Below, piece by piece: positions 8,524-15,038 of a stretch of 32,747 nt of DNA. Every line of letters starts with the position of its first letter. Positions within the stretch are counted from its first letter, which is position 1. Position numbers and translations under genes: made by a program. The stretch covers positions 1-32,747 of the forward strand of contig CAMELR010000029.1 of the NCBI GenBank assembly GCA_945923775.1, given 5' to 3'. A model generated the notes under the pieces. It was not told where the DNA came from and did not search any database. It saw only the letters and a list, made by a program, of their open reading frames with translations. Source of the DNA: an uncultured Clostridia bacterium (GTDB lineage: Bacteria; Bacillota; Clostridia; Oscillospirales; Ruminococcaceae).

Positions 8524-9800
8524 TGATGAAGGTCGGTGACAGAGTTCCGCTGGAATTAGGCGGCGAAGCGGAAATAACGCAGCTTCTCGGGCAGGGCGGA
8601 CAGGGCGCAGTCTACCGCGCCTCCTACCGCGGGAGAGACTACGCGCTGAAAATGTACTTCACGAAGAAGCTGAAAAATCCCGCGATGTTCCGTGAGAACC
8701 TCCAGCGCTTGTGCGAGGACGGCAGCTCTTCCCCGGCGTTCGTAATGCCGCTGATGATGACCGCCGACACCTCCGAGGGCTTCGGCTTCCTGATGGAGCT
8801 TATCCCGCCGGAGTACGCCCCGTTTTCGGATATCCTGAACGCCCGGGTGAAGTTCTCCGGGCTGTATTCCATAGTGAACGCCGCGATAAAGATAACATCG
8901 GCGTTCCGGGAACTGCACAACTCCGGCAGGAGCTACCAGGATCTGAACGACGGCGGATTCTTCATTCGCCCGACCGATGGTGACGTACTGATATGCGACT
9001 GCGACAACATCGCGCCCTACGGCGAGAACCTCGGAATCGCGGGCAAGCCCGGCTATATGGCACCGGAGATAGTAAGGGGCGAGAAGGCTCCCGACAAGCT
9101 GACTGACCGCTATTCCCTGGCGGTGGTGCTGTTCCGGCTTCTGCTGCGCGGCGACCCGCTGGAGGGCGGCAGGGTGCTGAAAAGCGTCTGCCTTACGGAG
9201 GACGCGGAGCGCCGTCACTACGGCTACGAACCGATGTTCGTCTATGACCCGTCCGACGATTCCAACCGCCCGGTGCGCGGAGTCCACAACAATATAATCA
9301 AGTTCTGGCGCATAATGCCGGACTATATCCGGGACGCGTTCACCGTTTCCTTTACGGACGGACTTTTCCAGCCGGAAAAGCGGCTTATCGAAAAGCAGTG
9401 GCTTGACATTTTGGTGCGCATGCGCGGCGATATCTGCGCCTGCACCTGCGGCGCCCAGGGGTTCATCTCCGGCTCGGAGCGCGACCCTGACGGAAAGGTG
9501 GTCTGCCCCTGCGGTACCCACTACCAGCCGCCGCTGGCGCTGCATCTTGGGAAACAGCGCATTCTGCTGTTTGACGGCGCGAAGCTGTTCAATGATGATG
9601 TCGAGTGTATCGGCGAGGTAGTCCGCAACAAGGTGAACCCCGGGCTTTTCGGGCTGAAGAATCTCTCGGGCGAGGCATGGAGCTTCACGCTCCCCAACGG
9701 GCAGGAAAAAACGGCGGCTCCCGGGTCGGCGGTGCCTGTATTCAATGGAACAAGGCTTGATATCGGCGGAGTTCCCGGTGAAATAAACGGCGAAATTTAA
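8523..9800 (+). CDS. Atypical Ser/Thr protein kinase with FHA-like tail
   Basis: This 425-residue protein has the protein-kinase fold: glycine loop GQGGQGAV (23-30), ATP lysine Lys43 (YALKMY), catalytic-loop Asp140 (YQDLNDGGF), Asp159 in DCD replacing DFG, and MAPE (179-182). The lysine of HRDLK is Asn and the metal-binding Asn is Gly145, so the catalytic loop is unorthodox. Cys-X-Cys pairs at 307/309 and 328/330 form a possible zinc ribbon. The last ~85 residues (GLKNLSGEAWSF to GTRLDIGG) resemble an FHA-like beta domain. Translation is coupled to the upstream TerY-C-like gene by TGATG. It may phosphorylate the Sel1 or Cys-rich neighbours (inference). No PP2C partner is adjacent. Confidence 0.82.
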   Translation: MMKVGDRVPLELGGEAEITQLLGQGGQGAVYRASYRGRDYALKMYFTKKLKNPAMFRENLQRLCEDGSSSPAFVMPLMMTADTSEGFGFLMELIPPEYAPFSDILNARVKFSGLYSIVNAAIKITSAFRELHNSGRSYQDLNDGGFFIRPTDGDVLICDCDNIAPYGENLGIAGKPGYMAPEIVRGEKAPDKLTDRYSLAVVLFRLLLRGDPLEGGRVLKSVCLTEDAERRHYGYEPMFVYDPSDDSNRPVRGVHNNIIKFWRIMPDYIRDAFTVSFTDGLFQPEKRLIEKQWLDILVRMRGDICACTCGAQGFISGSERDPDGKVVCPCGTHYQPPLALHLGKQRILLFDGAKLFNDDVECIGEVVRNKVNPGLFGLKNLSGEAWSFTLPNGQEKTAAPGSAVPVFNGTRLDIGGVPGEINGEI

Positions 9801-9835
9801 TGCGCGTAACTCCCGCATTTTGTGCAGAATAGCCT

Positions 9836-9864
9836 TTGACAAAACGGGAAGTTTCTGCTAAAAT
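9836..9864 (+). promoter_or_regulatory. Promoter of the MATE leader
   Basis: TTGACA (9836-9841), 17 bp, TAAAAT (9859-9864). Transcription would start near 9871, upstream of the terminator hairpin at 9890-9942, so that hairpin lies within the MATE 5' leader. Confidence 0.85.
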
Positions 9865-9889
9865 CATAAGGTAATAAATAAAAAAGATC

Positions 9890-9942
9890 GTGTGGCAATT
9901 GCGTAAATCCAGATTCGGAACGCAGCTGCCGCACTTTTTTTT
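9890..9942 (+). terminator. Leader terminator / candidate attenuator of the MATE gene
   Basis: GTGTGGCA pairs with TGCCGCAC (one G-U), and the stem extends to GCG/CGC across one mismatch. Eight U residues follow (9935-9942). It sits between a strong promoter and the MATE start. This is the arrangement of transcription attenuators, although it could also end transcripts from the upstream kinase gene. No known riboswitch class was recognised in the ~20 nt before it. Confidence 0.75.
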
Positions 9943-9946
9943 GTGA
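9890..9946 (+). CDS. Candidate 18-codon leader ORF
   Basis: GTG at 9890 opens a frame encoding VWQLRKSRFGTQLPHFFL and stops with TGA at 9944-9946, exactly before the MATE Shine-Dalgarno (AAGGAG). The frame runs through both arms of the terminator and its U-tract. Translation could therefore disrupt the hairpin, as in ribosome-mediated attenuation of resistance genes. Against it, there is no good Shine-Dalgarno before the GTG, and because the hairpin is near-palindromic the open frame may be accidental. Confidence 0.3.
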   Translation: MWQLRKSRFGTQLPHFFL

Positions 9947-9966
9947 AAGGAGATAATTTATACAAT

Positions 9967-11364
9967 ATGGATAACACAAAGAATCCACAGATGAACAAAA
10001 TGGCGGCGGCACCGGTCAACCGGCTCATGCTGAGCATGGGTATACCGATGATAATTTCAATGATGCTGCAGGCGGTCTACAACATTGTTGACAGCGCGTT
10101 CGTGTCCAACATGGCAGATGGAGGCGAGCAGGCTCTAAACGCGCTTACGCTGGCATTTCCGGTGCAGATGCTGATGGTCGCGATAGCCATAGGCACCGGA
10201 GTAGGAATGAACGCGCTGATGTCCCGCAGCCTTGGTCAGGGCGACCGCGAGCTTGCGGGCAAAGCCGCCGGTAACGCGATATTCCTTGCGGCGGTGATAT
10301 ATGTGGTGTTCCTGCTGTTCGGAATATTCGGCACGGGAGCCTACGTCGGCTCGCAGACGAAGAATGCAGAAATAGCGGAGATGGCGGAGGAATATATCCG
10401 AATATGCTGCACGCTGTCATTCGGGATAATCTTCTTCTCGGTGTTTGAAAAGACCCTCCAGGCTTCCGGACGGTCGCTTTTCTCCACGATAGCGCAGGTC
10501 GCGGGAGCCGTTACCAACATCGCCCTCGACCCGATAATGATCTACGGTCTGCTCGGGGTCCCTGAGATGGGAATAGTCGGCGCGGCACTGGCTACGGTCA
10601 TCGGTCAGGTTGTGTCCTGCGTGCTGGCTTTGATATTCCACTTCCGGCTCATCAAGGAGATAGACAGCGGCTGGCGGTACATCAGACCCTCCGGCTCCGT
10701 GATAGGAAAGATATACTCCATCGGGCTTCCCGCGATAATCGCGCAGGCTCTGATGTCCGTTATGACCTACGGGCTTAACCTGATACTCGTCCAGATAAGC
10801 GAAAACGCCGTCACCGCCTACGGACTCTACTATAAGATACAGCAGTTTATACTGTTCGCGGCATTCGGACTGCGCGACGCCATCACGCCTATAGTTTCCT
10901 TCGGCTACGGCATGGGAAGCCGTGAGCGCGTAAAGCAGGGTATAAAATACGGTATGCTGTACACGCTGATAATCATGGCGGCGGGGCTTGTCCTGCTGGA
11001 GATATTCGCGCAGCCCTTCGCGGCGCTGTTCGGGCTTTCCGGGGAAACGGAGCGGCTCTGCGTCAGCGCTATGCGGGTGATTTCGCTGAGCTTCATTTTC
11101 GCCGGCGCTAACGTGGCGTTCCAGGGGATTTTTCAGGCGCTGGAATCCGGCGTGCAGTCGCTGGTGATATCGGTGTGCAGACAGATACTGTTCGTTCTGC
11201 CGGTGGCATGGGGATTCTCGCTTGTCGTGAGGAATTCCGGCAGCACCGACATGATGTGGCTGGTATGGCTGACATTCCTTATCGCCGAGGGACTGTCCGC
11301 CGTCATTGCCGTGATATTGATGACGGGTATTTCCAGGCGCAGGATAAGCACGCTCGGTAATTAA
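9967..11364 (+). CDS. MATE family efflux transporter
   Basis: This multidrug and toxin extrusion protein of about 465 residues is an inner-membrane antiporter that exports cationic drugs or metabolites using a Na+ or H+ gradient. It begins with a short hydrophilic segment, then twelve hydrophobic helices; the motif region PVNRLMLSMGIPMIISMMLQAVYNIVDS is characteristic, with a repeat in the second half (IYSIGLPAIIAQALMSVMTY). The start is the ATG at 9967; AAGGAGA lies 13 bases upstream, longer than ideal, and no better start is in frame. It is expressed from the promoter at 9836 through a terminator-containing leader. Substrate unknown. Confidence 0.9.
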   Translation: MDNTKNPQMNKMAAAPVNRLMLSMGIPMIISMMLQAVYNIVDSAFVSNMADGGEQALNALTLAFPVQMLMVAIAIGTGVGMNALMSRSLGQGDRELAGKAAGNAIFLAAVIYVVFLLFGIFGTGAYVGSQTKNAEIAEMAEEYIRICCTLSFGIIFFSVFEKTLQASGRSLFSTIAQVAGAVTNIALDPIMIYGLLGVPEMGIVGAALATVIGQVVSCVLALIFHFRLIKEIDSGWRYIRPSGSVIGKIYSIGLPAIIAQALMSVMTYGLNLILVQISENAVTAYGLYYKIQQFILFAAFGLRDAITPIVSFGYGMGSRERVKQGIKYGMLYTLIIMAAGLVLLEIFAQPFAALFGLSGETERLCVSAMRVISLSFIFAGANVAFQGIFQALESGVQSLVISVCRQILFVLPVAWGFSLVVRNSGSTDMMWLVWLTFLIAEGLSAVIAVILMTGISRRRISTLGN

Positions 11365-11414
11365 TCGCCGCGCCGCCGCATATAATCAACCAAAAACAGT
11401 TTCAGGAGGTTTTT

Positions 11415-11456
11415 ATGCGGCAGGGAACTCCGGATACGGTCAGGCTTACCGGCTGA
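11415..11456 (+). CDS. Candidate 13-codon small ORF
   Basis: The sequence CAGGAGGTTTTT then ATG gives an ideal ribosome-binding site for a 13-residue peptide, MRQGTPDTVRLTG, ending in TGA. It lies 101 bp before the next gene. No family was recognised. It may be a leader peptide or a real small protein; the strength of the Shine-Dalgarno is the only direct support. Confidence 0.35.
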   Translation: MRQGTPDTVRLTG

Positions 11457-11482
11457 CGAAACGAGATTCTTCTGCATATAAA

Positions 11483-11505
11483 GGAATGTACATCATGTAC
11501 GTTCC
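11483..11505. promoter_or_regulatory. Inverted repeat before the spore-type gene pair
   Basis: GGAATGTACAT and ATGTACGTTCC pair over 11 bp (one G-U) around a central C. A related ACATGTACAT palindrome occurs at 11533-11542, next to the ribosome-binding site of the following gene. It could be an operator or an mRNA structure. No regulator of this kind is recognised in the window. Confidence 0.45.
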
Positions 11506-11556
11506 GATATTCCGCACTGCACGATCCTACTTACATGTACATTACAGGAGGTCAAT

Positions 11557-12735
11557 ATGGAAGACATGAAGAAGCTCGTTGAAAAATACAAGCGCGAACT
11601 TATGGAATACAGCAGGCAAGCTCCCAAACCCGAGAAGCTCTCATTCCCGGAAATGCTGCCGGAGGAGCCGCCGGCTCAGGGCACCCATAATACGCAGAGC
11701 GCTCAGAACACCCAGAGCGTCCAGGAAACCCCGGAGCACCAGGCGGCTCAGCCGCAGTCTGCGGAGCCGTCCAAGCCCCGTATCATCGGATACTCTGACG
11801 ATCAGCGTGCGCTGAACGACCTTGAGAAGTACTTCTCCGACATAATAAACACCTCTCCGGCGGCGGACGAGGCTTCCGGAGCTTCGAATGAACCTGGTGA
11901 ACCTGGCGAACCTGGTGAACCTGGTGAGCTTCCGGAGCAGGAACTGCCGCAGTCCGACCGCCCGGAGGGAGTACAGACCGACGATTTCAACTCGCTACCG
12001 CCGCAATTCACGGATAACCCTCCGCAGGTAGACGAAACAAACGAGAATGTGCCCGTGGAAAACAATATGCCCAGCGATGAACTGGAGCGTGAGCAGCCGT
12101 CCCAGTTCCCGCGTGAGGGCGAAAATACCGCCGCGGCTCCGGGAACCATCGAAAACATCGGAACTCTGCCGGTGAGCGGACAGTCCCCGGACGAACAGCT
12201 CGGGAGGCGGACATTCGTGGATCAGTCGGGGCCGGTGAATTCCCGCGACGACATCAAGCCGCTCGTCCAGCAGGAGAACGACGGCCACCCCAAGTACCCC
12301 GGCGAGCCTGAGTATGATAAGCTCGAGGATTTCCTTGCGGTGAACACCCGGCAGGGTACGCTGCGCTTCAGGACATACACGGCGCGCAATGCCCTGCCTG
12401 TCCCGAACGCGCGGGTCATCGTGTTCAAGATCATCGGCGGGAAGCCGCACACATTCTACGACCTCGTCACCGACCAGAGTGGCCAGACCGAGATCGTGCC
12501 GCTGCCTGCGCCGCTGAGTCAGCTTTCGCAGACCCCCGACAGCGGAATACAGCCATATTCCCTGTATGATGCGGATATCACCGCCGAGGGCTACGCGCCG
12601 GTGGCGATAAGGAATCTCCCCATATTTGAGGGGATACTCTCCGTGCAGCGTACCGCGCTTGTTCCAAGCAACGAGGGCAGCGGCGAGACCATTAACGAGA
12701 ACGAACCCGACCTTACGGAGGTGCCGAATGCCTAA
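11557..12735 (+). CDS. Disordered Pro/Glu-rich protein with C-terminal Ig-like domain
   Basis: This 392-residue protein has no signal peptide. A charged N-terminal helix (about 1-30) leads into about 230 residues of low-complexity Pro/Glu/Gln/Asn sequence, including a collagen-like EPG repeat near 112-123. The C-terminal ~110 residues (GTLRFRTYTARNALPVPNARVIVF to IFEGILSVQRTALVP) look like a carboxypeptidase-regulatory/SpaA-type beta-sandwich. It overlaps the next gene by 8 bp, so the two products are probably made in fixed ratio. The N-terminus may act as a tether and the Ig-like domain as a binding module. A role in spore coat or cortex is inferred only from the neighbour. Confidence 0.8.
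   Translation: MEDMKKLVEKYKRELMEYSRQAPKPEKLSFPEMLPEEPPAQGTHNTQSAQNTQSVQETPEHQAAQPQSAEPSKPRIIGYSDDQRALNDLEKYFSDIINTSPAADEASGASNEPGEPGEPGEPGELPEQELPQSDRPEGVQTDDFNSLPPQFTDNPPQVDETNENVPVENNMPSDELEREQPSQFPREGENTAAAPGTIENIGTLPVSGQSPDEQLGRRTFVDQSGPVNSRDDIKPLVQQENDGHPKYPGEPEYDKLEDFLAVNTRQGTLRFRTYTARNALPVPNARVIVFKIIGGKPHTFYDLVTDQSGQTEIVPLPAPLSQLSQTPDSGIQPYSLYDADITAEGYAPVAIRNLPIFEGILSVQRTALVPSNEGSGETINENEPDLTEVPNA
11890..11925 (+). repeat. Four tandem 9-bp repeats (GAACCTGGT)
   Basis: Three exact GAACCTGGT units and one with a final C encode Glu-Pro-Gly repeats inside the disordered region of the 11557-12735 gene. Codons CCT and GGT are less common in the neighbouring code, which fits recent slippage expansion. 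Unit number may vary between strains. Confidence 0.85.
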
Positions 12736-14101
12736 TATCTCCAGACCAGTCATTCCGGAAACGATAACCGTACATCTCGGCACGCCGAATTCCGCTGCCC
12801 AGAATGTCACCCTGTCCTTCCCGGACTACATCAAGAACGTAGCAAGCAGCGAGATATACCCCACCTGGCCGGAAGCCGCGATACGCGCCAACATCTACGC
12901 CCAGGTGACCTTCGCGCTCAACCGCGTATATACCGAGTGGTACCGCAGCCGCGGCTATGATTTTGACATAACAAGCTCCACGCAGTACGACCAGGCGTTC
13001 GTATACGGCAGGGACGTTTTCAATAACATAAGCCAGATTGTCGATGAGATATTCAACAACTACGTCGTGCGGCAGGGGAGCGTCGAGCCGCTGTTCACGC
13101 AGTTCTGCAACGGTACCTCCGTTACCTGCCAGGGGCTTTCGCAGTGGGGCACTGTGGAACTCGCCAACCGGGGATTCACGCCGTATGAAATGCTGCAATA
13201 CTACTACGGCGACAATATCAACATCGTGCGCAACGCCGCCGTGGAGCCGTTCATCGGCAGCTACCCCGGAACTCCGTTCGGGTTCGGAAGCTCCGGCAAC
13301 GAGGTGCGCACCATTCAGACCGAACTCAACCGTATCTCCGACAACTATCCAGCGATACCAAAGATAATTCCCGCGAACGGGTTTTACCGGGAGTCCACCG
13401 CCGAAGCGGTCAGGGTGTTTCAGGGAGTTTTCGGACTTCCGCAGACCGGGATAGTCAACAAAGCGACCTGGTACCAGATAAAGTACATCTACGTAGCCGT
13501 AAAGAATCTTGCAGAGCTGACCTCCGAAGGGCTGAGACCTTCCGAAGTCGCGGAGGAATTCCCGGAGGAACTCCGCAACGGTGATTACGGGCTTTTCGTG
13601 AGCTATCTGCAGTATTTCCTCAACGTTATTTCGTATTTTAATCCCGAGGTGCCCACCGTCCCCGCAAACGGAGTTTTCGGAACGGAAACTGAGAACCAGG
13701 TAAAGGCGTTCCAGCGGTTTTATGGTCAGAATCCGGACGGCATAGTTGATTTCGCCACTTGGACACTTATACAGGGGATATACAACGATATACTGAACGG
13801 ACTTCCCGAGGGCTACGCCGGGAACACCGCCGTGCTGTATCCCGGTTATGTTCTGACGCCGGGCATGAGCAACAACGATGTACGGGCGCTCCAGACCTAC
13901 CTGAACCTTATCGGCAGGACCTACCGCGACATTCCCGAGATACCCGTCAGCGGATATTTCGGTCAGCAGACCGAGGACGCTGTGAGGACATTCCAGCAGC
14001 TTTTCGGGCTGACGGTCTCCGGAGTTGTCGGCGCGCCCACATGGGACGCTATCTCGAAGGAGTACAACTATATCCGTTTCGGGACACAGAGAACAGGATA
14101 A
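12728..14101 (+). CDS. SpoIID/LytB-like protein with three peptidoglycan-binding repeats
   Basis: This 457-residue protein has an N-terminal region resembling the SpoIID lytic transglycosylase fold: candidate catalytic Glu42 in SSEIYPTWPEAA, followed by a SpoIID-like GLSQWGTVELANRGFTPYEMLQYYYGD written here in parts (GLSQWGTVEL near residue 137, then MLQYYYGD). Three PG_binding_1 repeats follow at about 190-260, 275-355 and 375-445 (for example NEVRTIQTELNRI and QTEDAVRTFQQLFG). No signal peptide is seen, so it may act in the mother cell or be assembled onto the spore rather than be secreted. The start at 12728 follows GGAGGTG and overlaps the upstream gene (ATGCCTAA). A longer frame from 12626 is incidental. 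Confidence 0.82.
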   Translation: MPNISRPVIPETITVHLGTPNSAAQNVTLSFPDYIKNVASSEIYPTWPEAAIRANIYAQVTFALNRVYTEWYRSRGYDFDITSSTQYDQAFVYGRDVFNNISQIVDEIFNNYVVRQGSVEPLFTQFCNGTSVTCQGLSQWGTVELANRGFTPYEMLQYYYGDNINIVRNAAVEPFIGSYPGTPFGFGSSGNEVRTIQTELNRISDNYPAIPKIIPANGFYRESTAEAVRVFQGVFGLPQTGIVNKATWYQIKYIYVAVKNLAELTSEGLRPSEVAEEFPEELRNGDYGLFVSYLQYFLNVISYFNPEVPTVPANGVFGTETENQVKAFQRFYGQNPDGIVDFATWTLIQGIYNDILNGLPEGYAGNTAVLYPGYVLTPGMSNNDVRALQTYLNLIGRTYRDIPEIPVSGYFGQQTEDAVRTFQQLFGLTVSGVVGAPTWDAISKEYNYIRFGTQRTG

Positions 14102-14106
14102 GATAA

Positions 14107-14136
14107 ACCGCCCCGGTCTGTTACGACCGGGGCGGT
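14107..14136 (+). terminator. Perfect 12-bp hairpin after the SpoIID-like gene
   Basis: ACCGCCCCGGTC and GACCGGGGCGGT pair perfectly around TGTTAC, five bases after the stop codon. There is no U-tract, so termination strength is uncertain. The first 15 bases around it (14105-14119) recur at 14356-14370 in the thioredoxin terminator. Confidence 0.65.
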
Positions 14137-14142
14137 CAGACC

Positions 14143-14351
14143 GTCGAAAAAGTTTATAAATTTTCGCGTAGCGTATTGGTTTTCGCTTCCTTTTGCTTAC
14201 AAAAGGAAGCGGGAGTGTGAGGGCAGAGCCCTCACCACTCTGCGCGCTGGCGCGCAGTTAAACGATTCAATGGCGCTAAAGGGGTGTGGGGGAAAACAAG
14301 AGTTTTCCCCCACAGGTTTTTGCAATTTACTGCCGTTATGACTTTTTCGAC
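14143..14351. mobile_element. Composite hairpin element with terminal inverted repeats, copy 2
   Basis: The 209-bp non-coding element is bounded by exact 11-bp inverted repeats, GTCGAAAAAGT (14143-14153) and ACTTTTTCGAC (14341-14351). Inside are four perfect or near-perfect hairpins: 14185-14210 (11-bp stem), 14217-14235 (8 bp), 14241-14256 (7 bp) and 14285-14314 (13 bp). The stretch 14175-14209 is identical to 24112-24146, and 14273-14314 is identical to 72-113. Two similar terminator hairpins flank the element (14107-14136 and 14356-14389). No open frame or transposase. It resembles a MITE or REP-like unit; mobility is inference. Confidence 0.6.
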
Positions 14352-14355
14352 AAGC

Positions 14356-14389
14356 AAACCGCCCCGGTCTTTTACGGCCAGGGCGGTTT
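14356..14389. terminator. Terminator after thioredoxin, possibly bidirectional
   Basis: AAACCGCCC pairs with GGGCGGTTT, with a CGGTC/GGCCA imperfect inner part around TTTTAC. It lies ten bases after the thioredoxin stop (minus strand) and is followed by TTTG on both strands. Confidence 0.65.
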
Positions 14390-14399
14390 TGTCTATTCG

Positions 14400-14708
14400 T
14401 CAGTTGAACTGTTCAAGGATCTGTTCCTTGCGGTGCAGACCTACCAGCACCTCTTTGGTTATGCCGTCCTTGATGATCACCAGCGTGGGAATGCTCTCCA
14501 CTCCGAACGCTGCTGCGAGCTGGGGCTGTTCGTCTACGTTCACCTTGCCGACCTTCAGCTCGGGGTGTTCCTCTGCAAGCTCGTCCACTATCGGGGACTG
14601 CATCATGCAGGGCGCGCACCAGGAAGCCCAGAAGTCCAGCAGCACGGGCTTGTCGCTTTCGACTACCTCGGTCTTGAAATTGTCCTTTGTTATCGTCAGT
14701 ACAGCCAT
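14400..14708 (-). CDS. trxA: Thioredoxin
   Basis: This 102-residue cytoplasmic disulfide reductase has active site WCAPC (Trp30-Cys31-Ala32-Pro33-Cys34), cis-proline region SIPTLVIIKDG and the usual thioredoxin length. The CAPC variant differs from the common CGPC and may shift redox potential; it occurs in other Firmicutes thioredoxins. The start at 14708 follows GGAGGT. The open frame reaches 14765 but has no ribosome site there. Its own promoter lies at 14764-14792. Confidence 0.93.
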   Translation of the reverse strand: MAVLTITKDNFKTEVVESDKPVLLDFWASWCAPCMMQSPIVDELAEEHPELKVGKVNVDEQPQLAAAFGVESIPTLVIIKDGITKEVLVGLHRKEQILEQFN

Positions 14709-14763
14709 ATTATTACCTCCGTTCAGGCAGATATCATTTTTGCGGAGTCTTGCTCCTGTATAC

Positions 14764-14792
14764 ATTATATACTAATTCCCGGAGTTTGTCCA
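14764..14792 (-). promoter_or_regulatory. Promoter of thioredoxin
   Basis: On the minus strand TGGACA (14792-14787), 17 bp, TATAAT (14769-14764). Confidence 0.7.
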
Positions 14793-14945
14793 GTGTAATT
14801 TTATTCTTGCATATCCTGTCGGATTTATACGGCGGGTAATATTCACTGATGGCGTATCTTGCACAGTTATCAACTGGTTTTGCTCCGCGTTTTTGTTGAA
14901 AAAGCACTATTATGTTACATAAACTGTCGGATTTTGAAAAAACCC

Positions 14946-14975
14946 TTGACTATATCGGCTGTTTTGTAGTAAAAT
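14946..14975 (+). promoter_or_regulatory. Promoter of pfkA
   Basis: TTGACT (14946-14951), 18 bp, TAAAAT (14970-14975), 63 bp before the pfkA start. The remainder of the gap between the thioredoxin promoter and this site (14793-14945) shows nothing I can name. Confidence 0.75.
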
Positions 14976-15038
14976 ATAACCGTATAGGATATGAGCAAGG
15001 CTCAGCTTTAATAATACCAGAAACGGAGAGAATTAACA

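Noticed and set aside
8556..9842. 428-codon minus-strand frame opposite the kinase
   Set aside because: Shadow of a GC-rich coding region; the kinase strand has clear motifs and coupled start sites.
12626..12727. N-terminal extension of the SpoIID-like frame
   Set aside because: It overlaps the upstream gene out of frame, and the ATG at 12728 has a good ribosome site and gives the expected 8-bp overlap.
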